Shown: piece after piece, positions 34,231 through 46,190 of the stretch
Layout of the letters: each line of letters opens with the position of its first letter
How positions within the stretch are numbered: position 1 is the stretch's first letter
Origin: Protopterus annectens
Lineage: Eukaryota > Chordata > Ceratodontiformes > Protopteridae
Length of the DNA: 64,000 bases
Direction: 5' to 3'
Assembly: GCF_019279795.1 (NCBI RefSeq)
Contig: NC_056743.1
Coordinates: 1,783,430,466 to 1,783,494,465 of the forward strand
Program-made: the position numbers and the translations under genes
The notes under the pieces: model-generated
The model's database searches: none
What the model saw: only the letters and a program-made list of their open reading frames with translations
What the model was told of the DNA's origin: nothing

Positions 34231-36776
34231 ATCCCGGTATTATAGCCCATCAAAAATGTTATGAAATTCAGAAATAAGCTCTTTAGTCCCTGAATCTATT
34301 TGCTAAATCATCTGTGTTGAGCCACAAAATGTGTTTACATAATTCTTCATCATGATTTTTTTCTTATCACTTTCACCATTCTTTGCACTTCTGGTTTATG
34401 TTTTGTCGGCATGCATTTGCTTGTTGCATTAATGGGTTGCAGATAAAGATGGCAGCTATGCACCCCATAGCACATGTTTTATAAAAATAAATGTGTCATT
34501 TAAGATTATTTCTGTTATTGCCACACACATAAAACACATCTTTAAATTGTAATGGCTGGGCTTTAGTTAAAAGAGTTACATTTTATTCCCAACTGATTAA
34601 AAGTGAATGAACTCTGAGATGGCTGAATGCAACACAGATCACAGGGAAGTGTTTTGTAAAGGAGATTCCTCCCAATAGGACACTCGTGTGAAAGGCTTCA
34701 CCCCCCCCCCATTACATAATGATCCTAATTTTGAACAAGAACAGACATAGAAAAGGAAATACTTGACTATCTGGCAAAAGCAAGTGTTTTCTTTAACTGA
34801 AGAATGTGACATGCATCCTCAGACAACTTAGAATTTGGCCGGCCACTTTTAATAAATCATGCATTAAAATACAGATGGTTGACATTCATTGCTTAACCCC
34901 TCTGGCCAATCTGCTCAGTTTATCTATCAGCACAAAATGTCCTGCTAAAGACGCAGTCAGTTCAAAAGCTGGGCCACATCTTTTATCTCCTGCTGGCAAC
35001 CCTTTTACAGCTCTCTCTTTTCATTGCTGGCTTTATGGGCATAGTTCTATCTTGCTTTCCATGTCTGCAACTAAAACATAATTAATATCATACATAGGCT
35101 CCGTATATAGTACCACTTTATTTATTAAAGCCAGTATTGTGTCCATCTGCAATATACATTTATATAACACTGCTTACCCTGTATCAATTATTTTAGATTT
35201 TGTAAGATAAAATGTCCCCCCCTTTGTGTAATTTTCTATGAATTTTGCTTTCTCATTTTAAAGAACATATCACTTAAAATAAATATTTGAAACATACGAA
35301 TCTTAACTATGCCTACAACACATTCATCCTTCTTTTTTATGACTTAATTTTACTTTTTCCTCTCAAACTAAAGCAATATTACTGATCATTTGGGGCAGTG
35401 AGCTTTTATGTTCCTTCTAATGACACCACTTACCATCTTTACCCACGTTTTGGGGAAATCCGGCCCCTTCTCCCTTTGTCAGTGGAAGATACTCCACCTT
35501 GCTGCAGAGAGTGTTTAGCCTGCATCTCCACAAAATTCTAAAACTCCTATTACAAGATGACTAGCGGATAGTGCACAAGATAATGTCATCCAATTAGCTA
35601 GCTCCTGTTTCCTTCATGTGTGCGATCCTGAATTACAGATTCCCTTCAGGTGGACAACGTCTGATTGCTTTGTTCTACGTTGCTTAAGTATATTTGCTCA
35701 AGATACTGTTTATAAAAATGTGTTCACTTCTCTTTGCTGAAATGTGCATGGGCTCAAATGTAATTCAGAAAGCTATACTCTGAGAGAGCAAAGTCCTGGA
35801 GGAAGACCAAGGTGCTATTTTTTTTATTTGATCACACTTTCTCTAACCATTAGAAACCTGGAAGAGAATAATAAAGTAAGGGGATGAAGGGCCTTACAAT
35901 GTGGTACAGTGTACTTATCAACCCAGCAAAAATATGTTCTATGCTTCTGTGCAGTTCACAGTTGTATGAAACTAGTTTTATGTTCAGTATGTGTTTAGGT
36001 TTTAGAGGTACTTGGGCAAAGGGGCTTGTGCAATTGCCACTGTGCAGTTGTACTTCAGGCAGTCTGGGTTTAGGCCTCCTGGAAGAATTACTACTTGCAG
36101 ACTGAATAAGGAATTTTGTGAGTCTATATGACTCTGTTGAGCTATATTGAAGCTACCACAACTAAAATATGGCAACAGGTCCAGCAAGAACACAGCACAG
36201 TTAGACTTACAAACTCAGTACTGATTCAAACATAAACCATTTTTAGGCTCAGCCCTGGTGCAAGATAGAAAAAAGATGTAATAAATATATGAAAATGAAT
36301 GAATACATATAAAATGAGAGAGTCACTTGCAGTATAATACACAAAAATCATAGGAATTATTGATTATCACATGATGAATTCCTGAAGAAAACTAAAAAAA
36401 ATGTATACAATATAACTAGATAATTTATAACAAAGGTAGAGTTCACTCATGTTGTGGAAGATGGTAGTGTTCGTGTAACATCTTTCATGAAGCATTTTCA
36501 TTTGGCTAGCTTGAACAAATAAGCTTTTAGTTACAGCTTTCTTGAATTTAGTGAAGGAAGTGTGTTAGTAATTTGTTTAGGAACGGCTTGCCATATTCTT
36601 GGGGCCATGAAAGAAAAGGAGTGTTCAGTCAGCTCTGTGTTGGTGTCTAATGTGACAAGTTAAGGATGGAGGTGTCTGTAAATAAGAAGAAAGAAAAATA
36701 AAAGTAACTTCTACAATGACTACTATGCTAGCTAACTCTCATTCAAAAGAAACAAAATCAATAAAAATAAAAATAA
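34231..36776. other. no recognisable feature (2.5 kb)
   Basis: This is the longest stretch without an identifiable transposon, tRNA-like or coding feature. Open frames are short (up to 91 codons, 34806-35081) and lack motifs. Composition is ordinary AT-rich with good complexity, so it could be genuinely unique sequence such as intron or intergenic DNA of a host gene. Confidence 0.5.
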
Positions 36777-36882
36777 TATGAAACTAGGGTTGAGGTGAAA
36801 GGAAACACAAACTGCATTCTTCTGGAGTGTATGAAACTAGGGTTGAGGTGAAAAGAAACACAAACTGCATTCTTCTGGAGTA
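36777..36882. repeat. 53-bp tandem duplication
   Basis: Two adjacent copies of a 53-bp unit (TATGAAACTAGGGTTGAGGTG start; ATTCTTCTGGAGTG end) differ at about two positions, which indicates a recent event. Confidence 0.92.
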
Positions 36883-36959
36883 TATGTGCAAATCTCATTG
36901 TGGTGTACCAATGTCATAACTCTCCAGCAACAAGCACATAGAAGCAGCTCTAGCCTGTA

Positions 36960-39270
36960 GGAATATGTGCAGGACAAACCAACAACAACAAAAAAATCTC
37001 CCTGGTAGAACCACAACATAAACAAGCTTTACAATAAAAGAAAGAGAATTAGAGACTGACTTTCAGAAGAGTAGCCCACATCAGGGTAGATTGATCATCA
37101 TTAAAATAAATAAGCAACACAGAAGTTTAATTGAAGCCATCAAAACCAAACACAAGGCAAAAATATCCCCACAGGAAAAGGACACCATGACACCTTTTCT
37201 TAGCGATGTTTGCAGCCTAAAGAGGTTTAAGCACCAATGTGCTGAGCTGAGCTCACCCAGCAGGATAAAAGTACTCTCATCAAACTAAACAAACAACTCA
37301 GATGACAAATAAAGTCTACCAAAGCCAAATGTTAGATAAATTTGGCCTCCCAGGCCAAGGACAACCACAAAACATTCTTTAGCTATGTCTGCAATCTCAA
37401 AGACAATACACAATTGTGTGCAGAGCTCATTGTAAATGGAACCACTTACACTGAACCAGAAAACATAGCAAACCTCCTGGCTGATAAATTCAATTCCAAC
37501 TTTACTCCTCTCTCCCTCTCAACCTTCCCTCAGGAAATATCATCATATATAACTCCCCCTACTATTGTTAGGGAACAGGCCCTTAATGCTTTCTCTAAGA
37601 CCAAGAACACTGCATGAATGGGCTCAGACAATATCCCAGGATGCCTTCTAAATAGCATGAAACATGACCTATCAGGGCCTCTGGAATTACTACTTAACTG
37701 TTGCCTCCAAACAGGCCTCGTGTCTCATGAATGGAGAATGGCAACAGTCATCCCTCTGCACAAAGTTGGGCCATCTATAGACCCTGGAAACTACAGACTC
37801 ATAAGTCTCCCTAGTCTTATATGTAAAGCCATGGAAAGAATTATCATGGAGATGATCAACAGAGATATAGTAAATCTCCAGACTCTGGACCCAACCCAGT
37901 TTGGTTTCGTCAAGGGCAGAGCATACCTACTCAATCTGGTGTACTTCTTTGAGAAGGTCCCCAAAGCCATGGATGAGGGCAAAATCATTCATACTGCCTT
38001 CCTTGACCTGGCCAAGTCATTTGACATAATACCCAACTTGGGCATTGTTGACAAACACAAGAGGTTAGGTACAAACCCCTATGTCACTCGGTGGATAGCC
38101 AACTGGCTCACAGACAGGACCAGAAAGTTAGAATCAGGGAGTTCACCTCTACAAAGAGGCCAGTCACAAGTGGAGTCCCTCAGGGATTAGTCCTTAGACC
38201 ACTCCTTTTTGGCATTTACTTCTCAGAAGTCAAAGCCAACATCAGTAGTCTCTGGCTGATTAAATTTGCAGACGATTGCAAATTAGGAGCTATCATTAAA
38301 TCTCACACTGACATAAATGTTCTCCAGGAGGGGCTGACACAGATAAACAACTGTTGTCAGAGCCATGGACTAAAACTAAATGCCAAGAAATGCATAATAG
38401 TATCCTTTGGGAAGTCATCCATCCCTGGTAACTATCATATTGACAACACACTCCTTAGAACTGACCCAATAGTCAGGGACTTAGGGATAGACATAGATAG
38501 TAATCTAGCCTTTGATCATCACATGTCTACAGTGGTGAGGAAATCATTCTCTGTTGTGCAACTTATAAACAAAGGTATGGCATCTAAGTCCAAGGAAGTC
38601 ATCGTTCCACTGTATTCGGCATTCATCAGACCTATCATTGAGTACAATGCCCCCTTTGGTATGTACCTAACCAGGCATATACAACAACTGGAATGTCCAC
38701 AGAGGTTCCTCACTAAAAGAATACAGAACATAAATAATATATCCTATGCAGACCACCTCAAGGCCTTATCCCTGTATTCTGTCTCCTACAGGCTTTTGAG
38801 GGGAGATCTATGCCTGGCATACAGGACATTGTCAGACCCCACTCTGATGCACCTCCTGCATATCCACAAAAAAAAAAAAAAAAAAAAAAAAAAAGTACCA
38901 GAACTGCCCATTTCCAAAGACTTAATTCTTGCCTGTGATATAAATATGACCTGCTGAAGAGATAGGTATGTATCCCAGAGACTACCCCATCTATGGAACA
39001 GGCTCCCCATCCATGTTAAGCAAAGTTCCTCTCCAACCCAATTCAAGTACAACTTGAACAGTTGGATAGGAAAATGGAAATTCATCCCTGGTTTGGCACC
39101 TATGCCTCTGATGTAAACAGGTAACCTGTAAATAGTTCATCTCCCAGGCCCATTTTTTACACTTATAAAGGGTATCAGAACTTGTCAAAGATTTGGGATG
39201 CATGGCTAGGCTTAAAAAGGCCCTTGTGGTCATTAGCCTAGTAAACACCTATCAACCTATGAACCTACAA
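36960..39270 (+). pseudogene. CR1-like LINE (subfamily C), ORF2 linker and RT relic, 5'-truncated
   Basis: It starts with NKLYNKRKRIRD-like sequence near 37020 (compare INKLYNRRRKLVQ in family B). The linker block with a DNHKTFFSYV motif appears twice: worn at 37091-37260 and better at 37342-37617, so part of it is duplicated or two fragments are joined. The RT follows at 37618-38190 (GSDNIPGCLL, ATVIPLHKVG, NYRLISLPSL, FLDLAKSFDIIPN) and, after a frameshift, 38091-38957 (TSGVPQGLVLRPLLFGIYFS, catalytic KFADDCKLG intact, LIRPIIEYNAP). A 27-bp A run interrupts the C-terminal region. The 3' end carries ATCAACCTATGAACCTA near 39270. Confidence 0.84.
38868..38894. repeat. poly-A tract inside LINE ORF2
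   Basis: 27 consecutive A where related LINE copies encode a short Lys-rich stretch (LKKSKS), consistent with microsatellite expansion of an A-rich codon run. Confidence 0.9.
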
Positions 39271-39870
39271 TTGTGAATGATACCACCTACACTGAAGCTG
39301 AAGAAATAGCAGATCTAGTATCTGATAAATTCAGCTCTAACTTTACCCAATTTCTTCTACTATCTCACAAGAAATTTCAGTAACTGATGCCCCTGCAGTA
39401 TTCATGCAGAACCAAGTCTTGAAAATGCTGTCAAAGGCCAGGAATACTGCCCAAATGGGCCAGGACAATATCCCAAAATGTATCTTAAATAGCATGAAAC
39501 ATGATTTATCTATGCCCATAATAAGGCTGTTCAGCCTCAGCCTACACACAGTCTTTGTATACCAAGCAAATGGAGGACAACAACAGTCACATCAGTGCAA
39601 AAAGGAGGGCCATCCATTGACAACTGGGTAATTATCTACCCATTAGTCTGGCCAGCCTGATTTGTAAGGTCATGGAAAGACTTACCATGCAATTAATCAA
39701 TAATAACTTGGAACCTCTAAAGACTGGACCCATCTCAGTTTGAGTTTGTCAAAGTCAGGTCTTGCTTACTCAAACTAGTATACATCTTTGAAAAGGTCAA
39801 CAAGCAATGGGCAAAGGCAAGATGGTGCACACTGCCTATTGAGACCTGACCAAAGCTTTTGACACAATAA
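39271..39870 (+). mobile_element. second 5'-truncated CR1-like LINE fragment (subfamily C)
   Basis: Directly after the previous element's tail, sequence resumes at the linker: IVNDTTYTEAEEIADL, then MGQDNIPKCILNSMKHDLS in another frame, LICKVMER-like, and AY-DLTKAFDTI at about 39830-39870, where it breaks off. Heavily frameshifted. The join at about 39270 is LINE 3' end to LINE middle in the same orientation. Confidence 0.72.
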
Positions 39871-40589
39871 AAGAAAAACACCAAACCCAAAGGATGTATA
39901 AAACATAAATCCGCAAAATAACATCCATAGAAGGTACTCAAGGAAATATTTATTTAGGACAGTATATAACGTTGGTTGACATTTTGTCATTTTATTCTGA
40001 TGAAGTCTTTGGGAAAAAGCACTAAATAAATTACTGATTAGCATAACATAGGCATTAGATTTTACATTTGTATGGCATTTAGTGAGTTACTTAATGAAAT
40101 TCACAAGTAACACTTACAAGGTAATTTATAACATATACAGTTTAACAACTGTATTGCAACTATAAAATTGGCTGCTTACGTAGTAATTAGAATTAATTGG
40201 ATTATTAGAGGAATGGCGGCTAGGTAGCTATTCAGTTAGGGTTATGAATTGGGAAGGCTTTCTTAAGCATGCAGTCTAGCAGCATTATGCCATTTTTCTG
40301 GCTGCTGAAGAGAGGAGAGGAGTTTGTCAGATATGGCTCCACACCCTTGTCAGTGGATGATGGACTGTTATCTGCACCTGAATGTCACTCAGCAGGTAAG
40401 GGATGGGCCTCTAGGCTCTCTTTTCTACCACAGGAAAATGGGCTGTAAGGCTTTCACTGTGGTCTGGCAATGACTGAGCTGGATCTTCATGGAAAACACA
40501 TGGGACATCACGGTCAGCAGGAAAGGGCTTGATGATAATCAGTACAGAGGTAAACGAATGTCCTCAGACCTATACTTTTTCATAATTTC
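39871..40589. other. mostly unassigned; hammerhead-like motif at 39997-40017
   Basis: TTCTGATGAAGTCTTTGGGAAA at 39995-40016 resembles the CTGATGAAG...GAAA element near the ends of Penelope-like elements (compare minus strand 51289-51324). The rest, including 40200-40550, shows no recognisable feature. Confidence 0.35.
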
Positions 40590-41690
40590 ACAGGTTCATA
40601 GGTGTATACTAGGTTAACAACCACTAGGTCCTTTATACGCTTACCCTTACAACCCAAAGTGACCCACAAATTCAATTTATATAGGGGGTGGTTTACTGAC
40701 TACCTCTGTCCATCAGAGACATAGGCACCAGACCAGGAATGAATTTCTGATTATCTATACTTTGGTTCAGGTTGTGCTTAAATAGGGTTAGGGAGGAACC
40801 CTGTTTCACATGGATGGGGAGTCTGTCCCAGACAAAGGGAGTTCTCTGAGAAACATATTTGTCACTCCAATTCATCTTATTTATGTTACAAGCAAAATTT
40901 AGGTGTTTTGCTCTTGTAGTTCTGATGCTGTTTGTTTTGTGGATGTATAAAAAGTTCATCAAAACAGGATCCAGGGAAGCCTTGTATGCCAGGCAAGATC
41001 ATCTCTCAGTAGTCGCTATGATACAGAGTTAAGAGACAAGGCTTTGCGGCAACATAGGACATTTTCTTTACTCCTCGTATTCTTTTGTAAAGAACCTTTG
41101 TGGGCATTCTAATTACTGCATGTGTCTGGTCAGGTACATACCAAAGGGGGCATCACACTCTATGATGGGTCTGATACAGGCCAAGTACAAGTGGTACAAT
41201 GACCTCTCTGGACCTAAATGCCATGCCTTTACTTAGAAGTTAGCAACATAGAAGGATTTTCTTATTGCCTTGGACACATGTTGGTCCAAGGCTAGGTTAC
41301 TATCTACATGAGTTCCCAGATCCCAGACTAGTGAATCAACTTTTAGGGTTTTTTATTGATGCATAGTTACTTGAGGTGGCTCACTTCTCAAAAGATACTA
41401 TAATACATTTCTTGTCATTGGATTTTATGCTATAGCTTTGTAACAAGTGTTTGCCTGTTTTAGACCTTCCTAAAGGGCATTCTTATCTTGGGAGTTTCAA
41501 TGTCAACTCCTAGTTTGCAATCATCTGTACACTTGGTCAGCTACAGGCCTTTGACATTGGCTTTGACCTTCGAGAAGTAGATGCCAAAGGGGAACCAGGC
41601 CCAGCACCAAGCCCTGAAGGACTCCACTGCTTTTACCAGATCTAGGTAGGCAGTATGTGCTAGTTTCCCCTCATCCATTGCCTTTATTTA
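40590..41690 (-). pseudogene. CR1-like LINE 3' fragment with internal deletion
   Basis: The minus-strand 3' terminus is at about 40590 (ACCTATGAACCTGTG). Proceeding 5' along the minus strand are NKMNWSDKYVSQRTPFVWD (40962-40693), a RPIIECDAP-like block near 41160, and the RT pieces GIYFSKVKANVKGL and AMDEGKLAHTAYLDLVKA near 41570-41690. The sequence between LAKAFD and the GVPQGS block is deleted, so the two halves of the palm domain are joined. Dead. Confidence 0.75.
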
Positions 41691-42034
41691 ATTTCCTGAA
41701 ATTTTATTTCTCTATCAAGTATATTTTTCAAGGACTTCATATTATTTGTCAAGCTAGGCCATAGTCCTCAGATATTCATGTCACACTTTATCAAACACCT
41801 TGTTTAAGTACCCTGCCTTTTCATGAGATTATTTTTTTTGCTTAACAGGACTATTAAACAGAACATAGCTTTTTTTAATAAACTTTTAGGTTTTGTTTAC
41901 AATATCTGTTCAGAAATGACAACTGCCTTTCTGTTTGGTAGTACTTCCCTCTTTTTAAATGAATAGTATTTAAAATGTTTTTGAAAACTTGAGGCTTGCT
42001 TTTTTAAATTAATCTGTTAACTAAATAAATGAAC
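41691..42034. other. unassigned AT-rich target region of the SINE
   Basis: No recognisable feature. Its right end supplies the 16-bp target duplication of the SINE. Confidence 0.4.
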
Positions 42035-42050
42035 TGCTCTGTCAAATATG

Positions 42051-42334
42051 TAAAAGTAATGTCTTTTGGCTTTTCCCAGTTAGAGGTCGCCACAGCGGAA
42101 CTCTGGTCCACTAATGATTAGCAATGGATTTTTACGATGCCGAGTTGCCAGCCCGACACCCAGTCTTCAAAGAAGGCACACCCATTCAGGCATGCACCTA
42201 CCTGCATGTCTTTAAACATCACTCAACCATGGTGAGGACATGCACACTCCACAAAGAAGGCACTCCAGCCGACAATCAAACGGGAGAACCTCTTGCTGTG
42301 AGACGACAAAGCTAACCACTGCACTACCGCGCCA
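42051..42334 (-). mobile_element. HE1/DANA-like tRNA-derived SINE with perfect 16-bp target duplication
   Basis: On the minus strand the head is GGCGCGGTAGTGCAGTGGTTAG...GTCTCACAGCAAGAGGTTC (A and B box regions), followed by TTTGTGGAGTGTGCATGTCC, and the tail CCGCTGTGGCGACCTCTAAC then GGGAAAAGCCAAAAGACATT. The GCTGTGGCGACC...GGGAAAAGCC tail is characteristic of the fish HE1/DANA SINE group. Both sides carry the identical 16-mer TGCTCTGTCAAATATG (42035-42050 and 42335-42350), so the ends are exact and the insertion is by target-primed reverse transcription on the minus strand. Confidence 0.93.
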
Positions 42335-42394
42335 TGCTCTGTCAAATATGCATCCTTTTTATTTCCTCAGATATATCCATACTTTAATCCGTTC

Positions 42395-42505
42395 TTTGTA
42401 TACAACACCTGACATAGCTCCAGCGATTTTGACTTCATGGCTTTTGTCCTTTAGCCAGTTTGCAACCCATCTTGTGACATATGGTTTTACATTTAAGCTG
42501 TTGAG
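42395..42505 (-). mobile_element. short CR1-like LINE RT fragment
   Basis: On the minus strand this encodes KLNS, YVTRWVANWLKDKSHEVKI and the following residues, as in the family B RT at 45000-45100. Only about 110 bp; both ends abrupt. Confidence 0.75.
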
Positions 42506-42904
42506 CTCAAATGTATGTGGCAGTTTAATATACCTTTTTTTGCCCAGCTACTTAGGTTTAGCTGACCACCTTGAGGCTACAAATTCTCCTTCATTCTTTA
42601 CTTCTGTACTGCTGGCACTGGTGAATATCTATGTGACCTCTGACTCATCTTCTCCTTTCTGCTCATTTTTTTTTGTTCTGTGTCCTTCTGCCTGCTGTTT
42701 GTTGGCCATCAGTTGTGCCATATTCTTGCCAGTCCTTTGGTTTTCATGGATGAAATCTAACCTGAGGAATCACTACATAGGCAGCCAACAGGAGTTTTTT
42801 AACACCTTTATTAAATTACTACTTAAGACATAGGCAAACATGTATGTATATAAAAGAAAACAACCTGTATTAAAATGTTTGATGTTCCTAGTTAAAACAT
42901 TATG
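42506..42904. other. unassigned stretch
   Basis: No recognised motif. The open frame crossing from the SINE through the LINE fragment into this DNA (42240-42833) is a chance read-through. Confidence 0.4.
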
Positions 42905-43828
42905 CATCATAGGTTCATAGGTGTATACTGGGCTAATTGCCCTGGAGCCTTTACAAGCCTAGCCCATAGGATTACCCTGGCATCATGCCACCTGACCTTA
43001 GTTCCCAGTGCCTCTGTCGAGTAGAGCCTCTGGAGTGATCTTCGGGCAAATTTTCTATTTCCCATTCACTCATCAAGATTTCTCTTGAAGAGGACCAGTG
43101 AGGTGCTCTGCTTGACATCTATGGGAAGTCTATTCCATGACATGAGTAGTCTCTGGGTTATGCACCTGTCCCTCCAGCATGTGCTGTTGATTGTGGTAAT
43201 GAGGTTGAGGTCTCTGGAGCACGTGGTACGGAGAGATTGGGATTTCTTTAGATGTAGTATTTCTGACAGAGCTGGGTCAGACATGGCTTTGTAAGTCAAG
43301 CAGAGATCGACTCTAAATAGGCGATATGAGACAGGGAATAGTTGGAGTTTTTTGAGTCTGTCCATACAGGACAAGTGTTTTAGGCCTAGGATCCTATTTG
43401 TGAGGTACTTTTGCGGCCTCTCCAGTTGTTGCAGGTCTCTAGTGAGGTGCATACTAAATGGGGCATTGTACTCGATGACTGGCCTAATGAGGGAAGAGTA
43501 GAGGGAGACAATGACGTCTTTCTTCCTGGATTTAAAAACCCTTAGTAATGAGATGTGCCACATAGAAGGACTTTCTGACCACAGTGGCAACGTGGTGGTC
43601 AAAAGAGAAGTTGCAGTCAACCTGTGTTCCCAGATCACTTATAATGCCTTCTGTGTTCAGTGGACTACCGTCAATGTGGTAATTCAAGGGAACTAGGTTT
43701 TTCCCAAGGGGGATTGCGACACATTTTTTGGCATTGAGCTTAAGGCCATGGCTCTGACACCAGTCGTTGGTGTCATTGAGACCTTTCTGTAGGAGGTCAA
43801 CATCACTTGGGGAGTTAATAATAGCTCA

Positions 43829-46190
43829 CAAACATGGGGACAAAATGCTCCACACTGGAAGTATACCCCTCACTAGTGAGATCTGACCACAAACTAATCA
43901 CCCTGGATATTCATATCCCACCTCCACCCCCAGCACAAAAGACTACAGTGAGAAACTTCTCAAAAGCTGACTTTACACTTCTCAAGACTAAGATGGTATC
44001 CTTTAAGCCCCCTGGGCCAGAGGAAACCACATCCCACAATGCTGAATCCTTCACAAATGCCTTCTACGGACATCTCCAAGAATGCATGGATCATGTAATC
44101 CAAAATAAAACCAAGACCCTCTCCACCAAGGGCAGGCGTCCTGTCTGGTGGACCCCAGCCATAAACAAACTGTATAACAAAAGAAGGAAGCTACTGCAAG
44201 ACAGAGCAAAATCCCATAAAGGGAAGGCATCTCTGACCAGCACTAGCAAAAAACTACTTTCACTCATAAAAACATCCAAGGCCAACTTTGAGAGAAAAAT
44301 CGCTAAGGACACTAAAGATAACCATAAAGCCTTCTTCAGCTATGTTAGAAACCTGGGCAAAAACCCTCAGATATGCTCAGAGTTAGTTCATAACGACAAA
44401 AAATACACTGAACCCACAGATATTGCCAACATACTGGCAGACAGGTTTAGCGCAAACTTCTCCCCTCCCTCACCCCAAAAGAAGAAATATTTATCCCAGC
44501 TGAATGTAACCTCCCTCTCATCTCAGATGTCCAGGTGAGAGCCGCTCTCAGCAAAGCTAAAAACACAGCATCTATGGGACCTGACAGTATCCCAGGTTGC
44601 ATGCTACATAATCTCCAAGAGGAGCTAAACCCACACATAAGAATGCTGTTTAACCTTAGCCTTACTACAGGATATGTACCTGAACACTGGCGTACAGCAA
44701 CAGTGGTCCCACTCCACAAAGGAGGCTCCTCTACAGGCCCTGGAAACTACCGCCCCATAAGCCTAACCAGCCTGGTCTGCAAAGCTATGGAAAGAATCAT
44801 TATGGAACTCATAAACAGAGACATCGGGGACCTACAGACACTTGATCCTACCCAGTTCGGCTTTGTAAAGGGCAGATCCTGCCTTTTGAACCTGGTTGAC
44901 TTTTTTGAAACAGTCACTAGAGCCATTGATGAGGGCAAAGCAGTCCATACAGCCTACCTGGACTTGGCTAAAGCCTTCGACACAATACCCCACTCAGGCA
45001 TCATAGACAAGCTCAACAGCTTAAATGTAAAACCATATGTCACAAGATGGGTTGCAAACTGGCTAAAGGACAAAAGCCATGAAGTCAAAATCGCTGGAGC
45101 TATGTCAGACTCAAAGCCAGTCACAAGTGGTGTCCCACAGGGCTCTGTCCTGGCACCCCTCTTGTTTGGCATTTATTTCGAAGATGTGAAAGCAAACACG
45201 GGAATGTTGTGGCTGACAAAGTTCGCAGATGACTGCAAACTAGGCGCCATAGTCGATACACCAGCTGACACATGTATCCTACAGAAAGGCCTTAATGAGA
45301 CGGACAACTGGTGCCGAAGTCATGGCCTTAAACTAAATGCCAAAAAATGTATAGTCATCCCCTTTGGGAAAAACAAAGTACCCACAAATTATCACATAGG
45401 CAGAAACCCATTGAGTACGGAAAAAGTAATCAGAGACCTGGGGACCCAAGTTGACAGTGACCTCTCATTTGACACCCACATTGCCAAAGTGGTTAGAAAG
45501 ACCTTCTACCTTGCCCACCTTATCATGAAGGGATTCACATCCAGATCAAAGGAGGTCATTGTACCACTATAATCCTCCCTTATCAGGCCCATGATTGAGT
45601 ACAATGCCCCATTTGGTATGTACCTCACCCGGCACCTGCAGCAGCTGGAGAGACCCCAAAAGTACCTCACCAAGAGGATCAGGGGCCTAAAAACATATGT
45701 CATATGCTGCCAGACTAAAGAAACTCCAGCTCTATTCAGTAGCATACCACCTGCTCAGAGGTGATCTGTGCCTGACGTACAAGGCCATGTCCAATCAGGA
45801 ATTGATGGACATGCTCCATCTCAAAAAATCCAAATCCATCAGAACCATGAGAGCTAAAGATCTAAACCTCAGCACAAATAGGAGTAGGACATGCTGGAGG
45901 GACTGATTCATAACGCAGAGGCTTCCCACACTCTGGAACAGGATCCCAGTTCATGTTAGGCAGAGCCCCTCACTGACTCTCTTCAAGAGAAATCTTGACG
46001 AGTGGATGGGAGATTGTAGGTTTACCCCGGGGGTCATCTCTGTGTCACTACTAGACAGAGGCACAGTAAACTAAATCTATACTTTTGTACCATTACATGG
46101 GGTGGCGAAAGCCACATACACTATGGCTAGGCTTGTAAATGCCCTAGGGCAGATAGCCTAGTACTAAACTATGAAACTATGAAACTATGA
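43829..46190 (+). mobile_element. 5'-truncated CR1-like LINE (family B) nested in an opposite-strand family B LINE
   Basis: It begins inside the endonuclease domain at NMGTKCSTLEVYPSLV and ends with CTATGAAACTATGAAACTATGA, three octamer-type repeats at 46166-46190. Immediately right of the tail the minus-strand host LINE resumes. The RT is better preserved than in the host element, consistent with a younger insertion. Confidence 0.93.
43834..46071 (+). pseudogene. ORF2 (endonuclease end, linker, RT) of nested LINE B, RT core intact
   Basis: The first frame (43834-44538) covers VRSDHKLITLDIHI, FSKADFTLLKTK, PVWWTPAINKLYNKRRKLL and DNHKAFFSYVRNL. After a small frameshift the second (44535-45572, 345 codons) is uninterrupted and holds MGPDSIPGCML, ATVVPLHKGG, NYRPISLTSLVCKAMER, YLDLAKAFDTIPH, TSGVPQGSVLAPLLFGIYF and the catalytic KFADDCKLG, then LKLNAKKCIVIPFG. 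A TAA at 45570 replaces a Tyr codon in VPLY-SSLIRP. The C-terminal region continues out of frame (YNAPFGMYLTRHLQQLERP, LLRGDLCLTYKAMS) to about 46071. Confidence 0.9.

Noticed and set aside
34806..35081. 91-codon open frame as a host gene exon
   Set aside because: No motif, no strong splice signals in consistent phase, and length within chance for this composition.
42240..42833. 197-codon plus-strand open frame
   Set aside because: It reads antisense through a SINE head and an antisense LINE RT fragment into unrelated DNA. The matching part is the reverse of the family B RT.
42905..46190. Opposed LINE halves as a single twin-primed, 5'-inverted insertion
   Set aside because: Each half has its own octamer 3' terminus, and the minus-strand element resumes at 46191. 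Nested insertion fits; twin priming does not.
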